Assembly (NCBI GenBank): GCA_047626155.1
Contig: JBLHRR010000087.1
Location: 1 to 22,395, forward strand
Direction of reading: 5' to 3'
Length of the DNA stretch: 22,395 nucleotides
From: CALGLS01 sp047626155
Lineage (GTDB): Bacteria > Bacteroidota > Bacteroidia > Chitinophagales > Saprospiraceae
Shown: positions 1 to 8,023 of the stretch, in pieces
Layout: the number at the start of each line of letters is the position of its first letter
How positions within the stretch are numbered: position 1 is the stretch's first letter
Made by a program: the position numbers and the translations under genes
Notes under the pieces: model-generated
Seen by the model: the letters and a program-made list of their open reading frames with translations, nothing else
What the model was told of the DNA's origin: nothing
The model's database searches: none

Positions 1-45
1 CTTAGTGGTCTAAATTATTTTTTGTGTAATAATTATAGGGTGACT

Positions 46-80
46 GGGTTTCAAAATCTTAAAGCTTACAACTGAAACCC
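46..80 (+). other. Leader hairpin upstream of the OmpA-family gene
   Basis: Arms gggtttca (46-53) and tgaaaccc (73-80) are perfectly complementary around a 19-nt loop, ending 26 bases before the ATG at 107. It may be the terminator of a gene left of the window or a structure in the leader; no T-run follows it, which weakens the terminator reading. No convincing promoter box was found between 1 and 106. Confidence 0.35.
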
Positions 81-106
81 GCTTCCCCCCGGCAAAATTT
101 TCACCT

Positions 107-1339
107 ATGAAAAGATATATTTCATTTCTACTTAGTAGTTTTTTGATGATTTGTGCTTCTTCCAATAATGTGCAGGCGCAGGAGGTTGTCGATCAGCTGC
201 AACCTTTGATTAAATTGAGAAATGGTTCATTTGAGGATGAACCCTATATCGGAAGGCGGTCGGGCAAAGGACCGGATGGTTGGCGTGATTGCGGTAAATT
301 GGGAGAAACATCTCCAGATGTACACCCTGCTCCATTTCCCGATTCCACCTTCTTTGAAGTTACAACGAGGCCTTCTGATGGGAATACTTATTTAGGAATG
401 GTTGTAAGAGATAATATCACTTGGGAATCTATCGGACAAAGACTAAGGACTCCGATGAAGGCAGGTAATTGTTATAACTTTAGTATTGATTTAGCGCGTT
501 CAAAAAGATATGTGAGTCCGAGTAAAACTTCGGATGAGGATGTTAATTATGAAAAAGCGGCTGTGCTTAGAGTTTGGGGCAGTAATAGTCCCTGCGGTAA
601 ATTAGAATTATTAGATGAAACAGATGCGGTAGAAAACCACAGTTGGAGGACCTACAATACGCGGTTGGAGCCTTCTCGTAATTATTCCTTCCTTATACTA
701 GAGGTTTTTTACAAAACCCCGGTATTCACCGAGTATAACGGAAATATGTTGTTGGATAATGCTTCTAATTTAATTCCAGTGCCTTGTGATAAAGCGCCCG
801 AACCAGCAATAGAAGAGCCTAAAGACGAATTAATCGCTTCGACTACACCTATAAATACTTCACCTAAAACTAAAAAAACAAAGAAGAAGGAAAAGCCTGA
901 AGTAAAGGAAACGCCAACGACAAAAGCGAACGGAAAGCCCGTAAAGAAGAAGAAAGAGTATCTAAAAGAATTAGATGATGAGCTGTTAGTTGGTCAGGAG
1001 ATTACATTAAAGAATTTATATTTCGATGCAGATTCCTTTGTTCTGAGTAATCGTTTTTACCCAATAGTAGACGATGTATTTGCTTTTCTTGAGGAAAATG
1101 AAAAAGTTGTAATAGAACTAGGTGGCCATACCAACAACCGCTGTGAAGATCCATTTTGCAATAGTTTGTCAGAAGAGCGGGCGGAGTCTGTTGCCAACTA
1201 CCTCATTCAAAAAGGAATCATTAAACAACGGGTGAAATTCAAAGGCTATGGAAAAACAAGCCCTAAATACCCTAACAATACACCTACCAATAGACGAAGG
1301 AATCAACGTGTGGAGATAAAAATTCTGAGTAAAGGGTAA
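107..1339 (+). CDS. OmpA-family outer membrane/peptidoglycan-anchoring protein
   Basis: A 410-aa exported protein. Residues 1-25 form a signal peptide (MKRY, hydrophobic core, ending near VQAQ). Residues about 35-225 look like a beta-rich jelly-roll module: it opens with LRNGSFEDEP and contains an NCYNFSIDLA strand and a terminal MLLDN segment, as in galactose-binding-like domains. Residues 253-290 are a Lys/Pro/Thr-rich linker. Residues about 295-408 are an OmpA C-terminal domain with GHTNN (340-344), LSEERAESVANYL (354-366) and NRRRNQRVEI (395-404), the usual peptidoglycan (diaminopimelate) contact positions. The expected role is a periplasmic tether between the outer membrane and the wall. 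The lack of an obvious beta-barrel suggests a soluble or lipid-free anchor rather than a porin. It is followed by a strong bidirectional terminator and faces the aldo/keto reductase. The family assignment is firm; the ligand of the N-terminal module is unknown. Confidence 0.9.
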   Translation: MKRYISFLLSSFLMICASSNNVQAQEVVDQLQPLIKLRNGSFEDEPYIGRRSGKGPDGWRDCGKLGETSPDVHPAPFPDSTFFEVTTRPSDGNTYLGMVVRDNITWESIGQRLRTPMKAGNCYNFSIDLARSKRYVSPSKTSDEDVNYEKAAVLRVWGSNSPCGKLELLDETDAVENHSWRTYNTRLEPSRNYSFLILEVFYKTPVFTEYNGNMLLDNASNLIPVPCDKAPEPAIEEPKDELIASTTPINTSPKTKKTKKKEKPEVKETPTTKANGKPVKKKKEYLKELDDELLVGQEITLKNLYFDADSFVLSNRFYPIVDDVFAFLEENEKVVIELGGHTNNRCEDPFCNSLSEERAESVANYLIQKGIIKQRVKFKGYGKTSPKYPNNTPTNRRRNQRVEIKILSKG

Positions 1340-1358
1340 AATAAAATGGAGAAAAAAG

Positions 1359-1398
1359 AATAGGCCTCAATTGCGATGACTTGCAGTTGAGGCCTATT
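1359..1398. terminator. Bidirectional terminator between ompA-like gene and aldo/keto reductase
   Basis: 16-nt arms aataggcctcaattgc (1359-1374) and gcagttgaggcctatt (1383-1398) pair fully with one G-U wobble around an 8-nt loop. It lies between the stop of the plus-strand gene (1339) and the stop of the minus-strand gene (1443), so it can end both transcripts. Confidence 0.85.
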
Positions 1399-1442
1399 TA
1401 CGTTAATCTATCCAACGGATAGAGAACTTAGTATAGAATCCA

Positions 1443-2375
1443 CTAAGGCACTTCTACCCCTGTAGAGGCCTGCCACAGCTCATACCAATCTTCTCTACTC
1501 AAAGTAATTGAACAAGCTTTCAGGGCAGATTGAATCCTTGTGATTTTGGTCGTACCTAAAACAGGAACGATACCAGAAGGATGGCGCATTAAAAAAGAGA
1601 GCATGATCTGATCGATAGTGGCGTCATACCTTTTAGCCAGGTTCCTTGCAGTTTGTTGCGTTCTAAGTAAGATCGGGTTCTCCGTGTCCTTAAGTAAGGT
1701 GCCTCCACCATAAGGAGACCAGGCTGTTGGTCTAATACCCAGTTGAAGGCACTGATCCAGGCTGCCGTCCTTAAATGGGGTTAGATGAGATAAAGATATT
1801 TCCATCTGATGGCTCACCAGCGGTGTAAATTGTTGTAGCATGTTCAACTGACTAGTTGTAAAATTAGAGACCCCAAAGTGACGAACCTTCCCTTCTTTTT
1901 TCAATTGTTCAAAGGCCTCTGCTACTTCTTGAGGATGCATTAGAAAGTCAGGTCGGTGCAAGAGAAATAAATCGAGATAGTCCGTATGTAAAGCTTTTAG
2001 TGAGTTCTCAACTGAAGAGAGAATATGTGCTTTACCAGAGTCATAAGACTTTATTCGATGCGTAGGCCGATTGGCAGTTACCATCTTGATTCCGCATTTT
2101 GTAGTCAGTTGCATTTTGCTCCTGAGTTCTGGGCGTTTTTGTAAAACAGCACCAAAAGCGGCTTCCTCGGTATAGTCGCCATAAATGTCAGCATGATCAA
2201 AATCGCGAAGGCCGAGATCAAGGCAAGCGTCAATAAACTGTTCAAGTTGTGTACTGTTCATTTGTACGCCCCATTTTCCGAGCCGCATGGTTCCTATAAT
2301 AAGTGGTGAAAAGCTAAGTGTTTGTTCTTTGTTGGGCATTAAATGTTGGTTTTTATTTTGTGTAAAGGTACTCAT
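1443..2375 (-). CDS. Aldo/keto reductase, YdhF-like
   Basis: A 310-aa (alpha/beta)8-barrel NADPH-dependent oxidoreductase. The AKR catalytic tetrad is visible: D60 and Y65 in DHADIYGDY, K93 in TTKCGI, and H139 in LFLLHRPD. VRHFGVSNF, a GGG-containing AWSPYGGG segment, PVLGTTKI near the cofactor-phosphate site and the terminal TGVEVP all match the E. coli YdhF type. The substrate is unknown, probably a small aldehyde or ketone. There are two in-frame starts: M1 (2375) and M13 (MPNKEQTL, 2339). The family core begins after M13 and the first 12 residues are polar and unremarkable, so M13 may be the real start. It is transcribed away from the pyrophosphatase gene across a 159-bp divergent gap. 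Confidence 0.92.
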   Translation of the reverse strand: MSTFTQNKNQHLMPNKEQTLSFSPLIIGTMRLGKWGVQMNSTQLEQFIDACLDLGLRDFDHADIYGDYTEEAAFGAVLQKRPELRSKMQLTTKCGIKMVTANRPTHRIKSYDSGKAHILSSVENSLKALHTDYLDLFLLHRPDFLMHPQEVAEAFEQLKKEGKVRHFGVSNFTTSQLNMLQQFTPLVSHQMEISLSHLTPFKDGSLDQCLQLGIRPTAWSPYGGGTLLKDTENPILLRTQQTARNLAKRYDATIDQIMLSFLMRHPSGIVPVLGTTKITRIQSALKACSITLSREDWYELWQASTGVEVP

Positions 2376-2417
2376 CCAAAAAGAAAATCGGAATATGCAT
2401 CGAAGTTATATTTGTCG

Positions 2418-2425
2418 TACTTTTG
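2418..2425 (+). promoter_or_regulatory. Candidate -7 box (TAnnTTTG) for the pyrophosphatase gene
   Basis: TACTTTTG matches the Bacteroidota -7 consensus TAnnTTTG and lies in the divergent gap, about 110 bases before the PPase ATG. No TTTG is found 19-21 bases upstream, so this is a half-site call. Confidence 0.4.
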
Positions 2426-2534
2426 CAGTTGCAGTTGCATTTTAAAACCGTAACCTTTGGCCTATACAGTAAAGAGCCCCTAAATTAAATATAAGAAAAG
2501 TGGGATAGATTAAAGTAGCTAAAAAACTATTAAG

Positions 2535-3260
2535 ATGAGTAAAGAAGCTTTTAATAAGATTTGGAAAATGATAGGATTGCGATACAAATCGCATCCATGG
2601 CATGGAATAGACATTGGGCCTGATGCCCCAGAAAAGGTGACTGCCTTTATTGAAGTAATTCCATCGGATACGGTAAAATATGAAGTTGATAAGACGACAG
2701 GTTACTTGAAAATAGACAGGCCTCAAAAGTTTTCTAACATTGTACCTGCATTATATGGCTTTGTTCCACAGACTATTTGTAAAGAAGAAGTAGCTAATTA
2801 TTGTATGCAGCAAACCGGACGGAAAGGTATTGTAGGAGATGATGACCCATTAGACATTTGTGTGTTGACAGAAAGAGAAGTTACGCACGGTAACATCATC
2901 GTCCACGCCATTCCAATCGGAGGTTTTAGAATGTTAGATAATGGGGAGGCGGACGATAAAATCATTGCCGTATTGAAGAGTGACGAAGTGTATGGTCACT
3001 GGAAAGACATCAAAGACTTGCCAACAACTATCCTCAATAGATTGCAACATTATTTCTTAACTTACAAGCAGTTGCCAGGAGAAGCACCGAAGTGTGAAAT
3101 CGCAGCAGTTTACGGAAGAGAAGAAGCATTAGAAGTGATCCGTAGAAGTCAAAAAGATTATAACAAGAGTTATGGAAATCTGGAAGAAGCGCTTTCACTG
3201 ACGATGTTGGAGGCTTTCCAATTCGCACAGCGGCAGCAAGATTTGTTGAAGAATATTTAG
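2535..3260 (+). CDS. ppa: Inorganic pyrophosphatase, family I
   Basis: A 241-aa soluble cytosolic enzyme that hydrolyses pyrophosphate to two phosphates, pulling nucleotide, tRNA-charging and polymer syntheses forward. The family I signature DDDPLD is at 102-107, with the upstream KYEVDKTTGYLKIDR region supplying substrate-binding Glu/Lys/Tyr positions and YGHWKDI, then KxYK-type residues (LTYKQLPG), downstream. It is longer than the ~175-aa E. coli enzyme, with an N-terminal extension (MSKEAFNKIWKMIGLRYKSH) and a C-terminal helical tail (about 205-241), as in many Bacteroidota copies. The start is the first ATG after the stop-rich leader. The gene is followed after 4 bases by a large hairpin and then the methyltransferase gene on the same strand. 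Confidence 0.95.
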   Translation: MSKEAFNKIWKMIGLRYKSHPWHGIDIGPDAPEKVTAFIEVIPSDTVKYEVDKTTGYLKIDRPQKFSNIVPALYGFVPQTICKEEVANYCMQQTGRKGIVGDDDPLDICVLTEREVTHGNIIVHAIPIGGFRMLDNGEADDKIIAVLKSDEVYGHWKDIKDLPTTILNRLQHYFLTYKQLPGEAPKCEIAAVYGREEALEVIRRSQKDYNKSYGNLEEALSLTMLEAFQFAQRQQDLLKNI

Positions 3261-3264
3261 AATG

Positions 3265-3315
3265 AATAGGTGCAGCATCGCAAACTCTTTTAAAAAAAGT
3301 GCTGCTGCACCTATT
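3265..3315 (+). terminator. Hairpin between ppa and the methyltransferase gene
   Basis: Perfect 13-nt arms aataggtgcagca (3265-3277) and tgctgcacctatt (3303-3315) surround a 25-nt loop that itself contains an A-run. It starts 4 bases after the ppa stop. The T-run after it is short (attta), so it could be a terminator, a partial attenuator or an mRNA 3'-end stabiliser. If it terminates fully, the methyltransferase gene needs its own promoter within about 20 bases, which I do not see. Confidence 0.6.
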
Positions 3316-3335
3316 TACAATTTAACCAAATAATA

Positions 3336-4493
3336 TTGAACAAAAGCAACTTCATACAACAACTCAAAACGAGTATTGAAACAGACAGCTTCGTCCGTTT
3401 TACACTCAGTAAGAATAAAGATCAATCTTCCGATCTAAAAAAAGTACTGATCAAATTAGTAAGCATAAAAAATGCGGCTCATCTTTCCTTTGTCTATCGC
3501 CATCAGCGAAAAGATGTAACTAAGAATTTTTTATTGGAGGCTGCCTATATAGAAGTAGGACGCTTAATGTCGGAACAATTTGTCATTTACAACCTGTTCA
3601 CAACCACTGCCGACTGGAGTGGAGAGTCACTAGAAAACGGTCTCTTCAAAATAAAACAAAAGCCTCCGACCTTCGAAGCTAAACCCGATCGGGCACACGA
3701 TAAAACAAAGAATCACTTAGTTGGAAAAACAGATTATCTTCAACACTTAGCAATTACTAACGCTCAGGGAAATATCAAGAAGGATAAAGGAGATAAGTAC
3801 AAACAGATCAACAAATTCATAGAGATAATTGATGGACTTTTGAAAGAGGAGAAAGTATTATTGGCTAAGGAAAAGATACGCGTTGTAGACATGGGCGCGG
3901 GAAAAGGCTATCTTACTTTTGCTTTATATGATTATTTGAAAAATCATAAGAAAGCAAACGCCGAAGTTACCGGAGTGGAAATTCGACCTGATCTAATTGA
4001 GAAATGTAACAATATTGCTACAGCTGTCGGTTTCTCTAACTTAACATTTGAAGAAGGTTTTATCAATACCTTCGACTTAGTCCAAACAGACATTCTCATC
4101 GCGCTGCATGCCTGCGATACAGCAACAGATGATGCTATTGCCAAAGGAATAGCCGCTGGGGCGCAACTCATCGTTTGCGCACCTTGTTGCCACAAACAAA
4201 TTCGGAGAGCTATTAAATCGAGTGAACAGTTACAGTCAGTATTAGACCATGGGATTCTAAAAGAACGTCAGGCTGAAATCGTTACTGATACCATTCGTGC
4301 TTTGCTATTGGAATCACAAGGGTATAAAACCAAAGTCTTTGAATTTATTTCTACAGAGCATACTGGAAAAAATGTAATGATCGTAGGAGAGAAGCATGAG
4401 CGAAAAGTGGATAAGGCGTACTACCAGGCGGAGATTGAGAAGTTGAAAAGTAGCTTTGGGATTGAAGCGCATTATTTGGAGGGATTGCTTTAG
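3336..4493 (+). CDS. Class I SAM-dependent methyltransferase with CAPCCH motif
   Basis: A 385-aa cytosolic protein. Residues about 1-110 form an N-terminal module with no recognised catalytic motif. Residues about 120-160 (RAHDKTKNH ... KYKQINKFIEII) form a basic connector. Residues about 180-350 are a Rossmann methyltransferase: motif I VVDMGAGKGYLTF (183-195), acidic VEIR (214-217) at the end of strand 2, ALHACDTATDDAI (256-268) as the motif IV region, and CAPCCHKQ (281-288). The CxPCCH signature is reminiscent of the METTL25/GSTCD-type (Methyltransf_32) group, where the substrate is unknown or RNA/protein. The start is TTG at 3336 (TTG AAC AAA): no in-frame ATG lies between the upstream stop at 3291 and residue 78, and the N-terminal sequence is well formed from the TTG. 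It may be co-transcribed with ppa if the intervening hairpin is read through. Confidence 0.85.
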   Translation: MNKSNFIQQLKTSIETDSFVRFTLSKNKDQSSDLKKVLIKLVSIKNAAHLSFVYRHQRKDVTKNFLLEAAYIEVGRLMSEQFVIYNLFTTTADWSGESLENGLFKIKQKPPTFEAKPDRAHDKTKNHLVGKTDYLQHLAITNAQGNIKKDKGDKYKQINKFIEIIDGLLKEEKVLLAKEKIRVVDMGAGKGYLTFALYDYLKNHKKANAEVTGVEIRPDLIEKCNNIATAVGFSNLTFEEGFINTFDLVQTDILIALHACDTATDDAIAKGIAAGAQLIVCAPCCHKQIRRAIKSSEQLQSVLDHGILKERQAEIVTDTIRALLLESQGYKTKVFEFISTEHTGKNVMIVGEKHERKVDKAYYQAEIEKLKSSFGIEAHYLEGLL

Positions 4494-4517
4494 TTTTAAT
4501 TCTTAGATTGTAAAACA

Positions 4518-4558
4518 AAAAACGGGACGATTTACTAAAAGTAAATCGCCCCGTTTTT
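4518..4558. terminator. Bidirectional terminator between methyltransferase and ahcY
   Basis: 19-nt arms (4518-4536 and 4540-4558) pair with a single A-C mismatch around a 3-nt AAA loop. The arms start with A5 and end with T5, giving a U-run in both directions. It lies between the convergent stops at 4493 and 4594. Confidence 0.92.
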
Positions 4559-4593
4559 ATTTTTACAGGATTTAGCTTAGCTAAATGAAAATC

Positions 4594-5907
4594 CTAGTAT
4601 CTGTAGTATTCTGGCTTGAATGGTCCCTGAACTTCCACGCCAATATATTTAGCTTGATCTTCAGAAAGTTCTTCCAATTCTACACCGATCTTCTCTAAGT
4701 GCAAACGAGCAACTTGCTCATCTAAATGCTTAGGAAGCATGTATACTTTGTTTTCGTACTTGTCCGTGTGCTGCCATAATTCCAACTGTGCCAATACTTG
4801 ATTGGTGAAAGAGTTAGACATTACGAAAGACGGGTGACCTGTACCACAGCCCAAGTTTACCAAACGACCTTCCGCTAAAACGATAACATCGCTTCCGTCA
4901 ATCGTGTATTTGTCAACCTGAGGTTTGATTTCTATCTTGGTATCACCATAAGTACTGTTCAACCAAGTCATGTCGATTTCATTATCGAAGTGACCGATGT
5001 TACAAACGATGGCTTTATCTTTCATTGAACGGAAGTGGCGCTCAGTCAATACGTTTTTGTTACCCGTAGCTGTTACGATAATGTTTCCTTCTTTAACAGC
5101 ATTGTCCATTTTCTTAACAGCGAAACCATCCATTGCAGCCTGTAAGGCACAAATAGGATCGATCTCTGTAACAATAACTCTACAACCTGCTCCAGCTAAA
5201 GATGCAGCAGAACCTTTTCCAACATCGCCATATCCAGCAACAACTGCTACTTTACCAGCTAACATTAAATCTGTTGCACGTCGAATAGAATCTACTAAAG
5301 ATTCTTTACAACCATACTTGTTGTCAAATTTAGACTTGGTAACAGAATCGTTGATGTTGATTGCTGGCAATGCTAAAGTACCATTTTTCATTCTTTCATA
5401 AAGACGGTGAACACCAGTAGTGGTTTCTTCACTCAATCCTTTGATACCTGCCACTAAGTCAGGATTGTCGTCTAAAACCATGTTGGTCAAATCACCACCA
5501 TCATCAAGGATCATGTTTAAAGACTTGCCACCTTCGAAACCGTGAAGTGTCTGTTGGATGCACCAGCTGAACTCCTCTTCGTTCATTCCTTTCCATGCAT
5601 AGACAGGAACACCAGCAGCAGCCATCGCAGCAGCAGCATGATCTTGAGTAGAGAAGATGTTACAAGAAGACCAGGTAACTTCAGCACCCAACTCAATAAG
5701 TGTTTCGATAAGAACACCCGTTTGGATGGTCATGTGTAAACAACCAGCAATACGCGCACCTTTCAAAGGCTTGCTTTCACCATACTGTTCACGTAAAGCC
5801 ATTAAACCCGGCATTTCAGCTTCTGCAAGCTCTAATTCCCGGCGGCCCCATTCGGCCAAGTTAATGTCTTTTACTTTGTAGCTAATGTTAGATTCTACTT
5901 TAGGCAT
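4594..5907 (-). CDS. ahcY: S-adenosylhomocysteine hydrolase (adenosylhomocysteinase)
   Basis: A 437-aa cytosolic NAD-dependent enzyme that reversibly splits S-adenosylhomocysteine into adenosine and homocysteine, relieving product inhibition of methyltransferases. Seen in the sequence: the N-terminal substrate domain with GCLHMTIQTGVL (55-66) and CNIFSTQDHAAAA (82-94); PAININDSVTKSKFDNKYG (181-199), carrying the Lys/Asp/Asn active-site positions; the NAD-binding Rossmann loop GYGDVGKG (225-232); and the invariant C-terminal KPEYYRY, which reaches into the neighbouring subunit's cofactor site. Length is normal for the family (about 430-470). The gene has its own clear promoter 36-67 bases upstream. 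The predicted leader is only about 30 nt, so there is no room for an SAH riboswitch. Confidence 0.98.
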   Translation of the reverse strand: MPKVESNISYKVKDINLAEWGRRELELAEAEMPGLMALREQYGESKPLKGARIAGCLHMTIQTGVLIETLIELGAEVTWSSCNIFSTQDHAAAAMAAAGVPVYAWKGMNEEEFSWCIQQTLHGFEGGKSLNMILDDGGDLTNMVLDDNPDLVAGIKGLSEETTTGVHRLYERMKNGTLALPAININDSVTKSKFDNKYGCKESLVDSIRRATDLMLAGKVAVVAGYGDVGKGSAASLAGAGCRVIVTEIDPICALQAAMDGFAVKKMDNAVKEGNIIVTATGNKNVLTERHFRSMKDKAIVCNIGHFDNEIDMTWLNSTYGDTKIEIKPQVDKYTIDGSDVIVLAEGRLVNLGCGTGHPSFVMSNSFTNQVLAQLELWQHTDKYENKVYMLPKHLDEQVARLHLEKIGVELEELSEDQAKYIGVEVQGPFKPEYYRY

Positions 5908-5942
5908 TTATCTATTTTTTTTGTGATTTTTAAATTCGGCTG

Positions 5943-5974
5943 CAAAATTACGTGTTCCAACGCATAATGTCAAA
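5943..5974 (-). promoter_or_regulatory. Bacteroidota sigma-ABfr-type promoter of ahcY
   Basis: On the minus strand TTTG (5974-5971) is followed after 20 bases by TAATTTTG (5950-5943), an exact match to the Bacteroidota -33/-7 consensus TTTG-N19-21-TAnnTTTG. The inferred start of transcription, near 5936, gives a leader of roughly 30 nt before the ATG at 5907. This is the best promoter in the window. Confidence 0.8.
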
Positions 5975-6163
5975 GATTGTTTAATCTAAGAACAGGCATT
6001 AGAGAATAATTACCTATAAACACGGAGGTAATGGATGATTTCGATTCAAAATAGAGGGAAGATGGCAAGGCAAGGCAATCCTAAGGTATTTTTTTTAACT
6101 CCTATTTCAATGCACTATGTTCACGTATTAGGGGAATTGAAGTTGCCTTTGAAATTGAAACGT

Positions 6164-7648
6164 CTACTTCTCCTTAATCTTTAATTTTTTCCCGGGCTTT
6201 ACTTTAGAATACCGATCCAAGTCATTTAATTCCATCAACTCTTCCATGGTCACCTCTGGGAATTTTTGCAAAACATCCATCAAGGTTTCTCTTCTTTTTA
6301 GGCGATAGAAAACAAAATCCTTTTGATTGTGAGGTTTGATGTGGGCATACTTTCCTGGATCCTCAATTTGTGGAATGAAACCAGAAATAATACTGTACTT
6401 ATAGTTTTCGTACTGGAAGTGTTCTAAACGGAGTGGATCCAAATCTTCTATTTGTTGGTACTTCAAAAAATCAGTCGGTGTCTTTTGAATAAAAAGCATG
6501 ATGCGCTGTCCCGGTCTTAGATCCGGATTTTTTAGTTTGTTCCATTTTCTCACATCGTCAATCGAATGGTTGTATTGAGCAGCGATCTCATCTATTGTTT
6601 CTCCTGGTCTCACATCGTGGCTGATTAATAAAACTTCTTCTTTATTGAAATTAGCAGGAGCTTCTACCCTCGAAGCAATCATTTGTTCCAATTTATGATC
6701 TGGTCGTCCAACATAGTTTAAGAATCGCACCATGTCTCCTTGAGGTAAAACCAAATTATTTCCTTTGTGGTTATAGGGAATTAGGGATTTTTTATAAGAA
6801 GGATTTAGCATTGCAATAATATAATAAGGCGTTCCTGTAATTTCTGAAATTTGTCGGAAATTATAAGGCTTCTTAATAGTGGTCACCGCAGTGTTCGCAA
6901 GCTCTGCACCTACAGGTGTAGGGGTAATGTTATAAAGGTCGTAGTAGTGGCTGATATAAGTAGCACCGATAAAAGCAGGTACGTAGTTACGTGTTTCTTT
7001 TGGTAGGTACTTTTGTATGCGCCAAAAATTTTTGCTTCGTCCTCTTTTAATGGCACGGTTTACTCGACCAGCGCCACCGTTGTAAGCAGCTAGTGCCAAT
7101 TCCCAATTACCATATCGCTTATATTGTTTTTTCAAATACTTGTAAGCGGCCTTCGTAGATTTGTGTGGATCTTTTCTTTCATCCACTTCACTGTTGATTT
7201 TCAAACCTTGTTCCTTTCCTGTCGCTGGCATAAACTGCCAAAGACCTACAGCGCCAGAGCGAGACTCTGCGTTTGGATTAAGAGCAGATTCAACAATGGA
7301 AAGATATTTCAGATCGGTAGGTACATTGGCTTCACGTGCATACTTCTCAAACATAGAAAAATAGATCCCAAATCGACCAATCATGGCAGCAGTTTTATCC
7401 CTTCTCTTGAGCGTATAAGTCTTTATATAACTTTTGACCGCAGAGTTGAGTCGTGGCGTAACGACCTCGCTGAACATTTGCTTGATGTGCAACTCCAGCT
7501 CTTTATCACTGAAGGTTGGAATATTCTCAGATTCCATTGAAGGCACAAACTCAGCCATAGGTGCGGCCAGAGCTCCAGCACGAGCAGGGGCAGAAAATAA
7601 AGTCAACAATAAGCAGACAATAAGTAAGTTCGATGTGAAGTGTTTCAT
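6164..7648 (-). CDS. mltD: Membrane-bound lytic murein transglycosylase D-like, with two LysM domains
   Basis: A 494-aa exported peptidoglycan enzyme that cleaves the MurNAc-GlcNAc bond to form 1,6-anhydro ends during wall remodelling. Residues 1-24 are a signal peptide (no lipobox cysteine at the cleavage site, so probably soluble periplasmic). Residues about 105-235 are the SLT (goose-type lysozyme) domain: catalytic E120 in KYLSIVESALNP, SGAVGLWQFMPATG (131-144), and ALAAYNGGAGRV (185-196). Residues about 265-310 resemble the linker module common between SLT and LysM. LysM 1 is at about 341-387 (VRPGETIDEIAAQYN ... LRPGQRIMLF) and LysM 2 at about 447-492 (RRETLMDVLQKFP ... VKPGKKLKIK), for glycan binding. 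Domain order matches MltD. Expressed alone; 5' end divergent from the glycosyltransferase. Confidence 0.93.
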   Translation of the reverse strand: MKHFTSNLLIVCLLLTLFSAPARAGALAAPMAEFVPSMESENIPTFSDKELELHIKQMFSEVVTPRLNSAVKSYIKTYTLKRRDKTAAMIGRFGIYFSMFEKYAREANVPTDLKYLSIVESALNPNAESRSGAVGLWQFMPATGKEQGLKINSEVDERKDPHKSTKAAYKYLKKQYKRYGNWELALAAYNGGAGRVNRAIKRGRSKNFWRIQKYLPKETRNYVPAFIGATYISHYYDLYNITPTPVGAELANTAVTTIKKPYNFRQISEITGTPYYIIAMLNPSYKKSLIPYNHKGNNLVLPQGDMVRFLNYVGRPDHKLEQMIASRVEAPANFNKEEVLLISHDVRPGETIDEIAAQYNHSIDDVRKWNKLKNPDLRPGQRIMLFIQKTPTDFLKYQQIEDLDPLRLEHFQYENYKYSIISGFIPQIEDPGKYAHIKPHNQKDFVFYRLKRRETLMDVLQKFPEVTMEELMELNDLDRYSKVKPGKKLKIKEK

Positions 7649-8023
7649 TATTTTATCTAGTTTCTACCTTAAGAGAGAAGTCCATACTTAAGTACGAATG
7701 GCACGATGAATATGTTTTATTTGATTTCTACATCTGAAGCAAACCTCGATCATAACAGAAAATACCACTTGAGGGAGGTCTATTATCAATAGTATGGCTA
7801 AATAGTTGGCTGGGAAGTCAGATTTGGGTCAGGTAACATTCAACCATCAAAGTTAAGTAATTTCAAGGGGGCAGTGATCATAAAAACTGTTAAAGCTTTC
7901 ATATTATGAAAAAACAGACTTCGTTTAAGAGGGAATCAATAATTATTCCATATCAGGTAGCCTGAGTCGAACAATAGATATCGCTCCTAATTTATTGCTA
8001 CATCAAAATATTACCTTTGCCCT
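7649..8023. other. Divergent intergenic region mltD / glycosyltransferase
   Basis: 375 bases without a convincing gene. It holds a candidate minus-strand -7 box TAACTTTG (7855-7848), about 200 bases before the mltD start, and the plus-strand -7 box described for the glycosyltransferase. A 19-codon ORF (7906-7965) has no ribosome-binding site or terminator and is not accepted as a gene. Confidence 0.5.
8012..8019 (+). promoter_or_regulatory. -7 box immediately before the glycosyltransferase start
   Basis: TACCTTTG matches TAnnTTTG exactly and ends 4 bases before the ATG at 8024. With the usual 5-7 base distance to the transcription start, the mRNA would begin at or within the start codon, i.e. 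be leaderless. A TTG at 7995-7997 is 14 bases upstream, shorter than the preferred 19-21. Confidence 0.5.

Noticed and set aside
2442..2726. 94-codon minus-strand frame overlapping the start of ppa
   Set aside because: Overlaps the conserved ppa coding sequence antisense and has no recognisable product.
4997..5881. Plus-strand open frames opposite ahcY
   Set aside because: Antisense shadows of a highly conserved enzyme; products show no domain and the real frame is certain.
7124..7691. Plus-strand open frames opposite mltD
   Set aside because: Antisense to a clear SLT/LysM enzyme; no independent evidence.
7906..7965. 19-codon ORF MKKQTSFKRESIIIPYQVA
   Set aside because: No ribosome-binding site, promoter box or terminator tied to it; length is expected by chance in AT-rich DNA.
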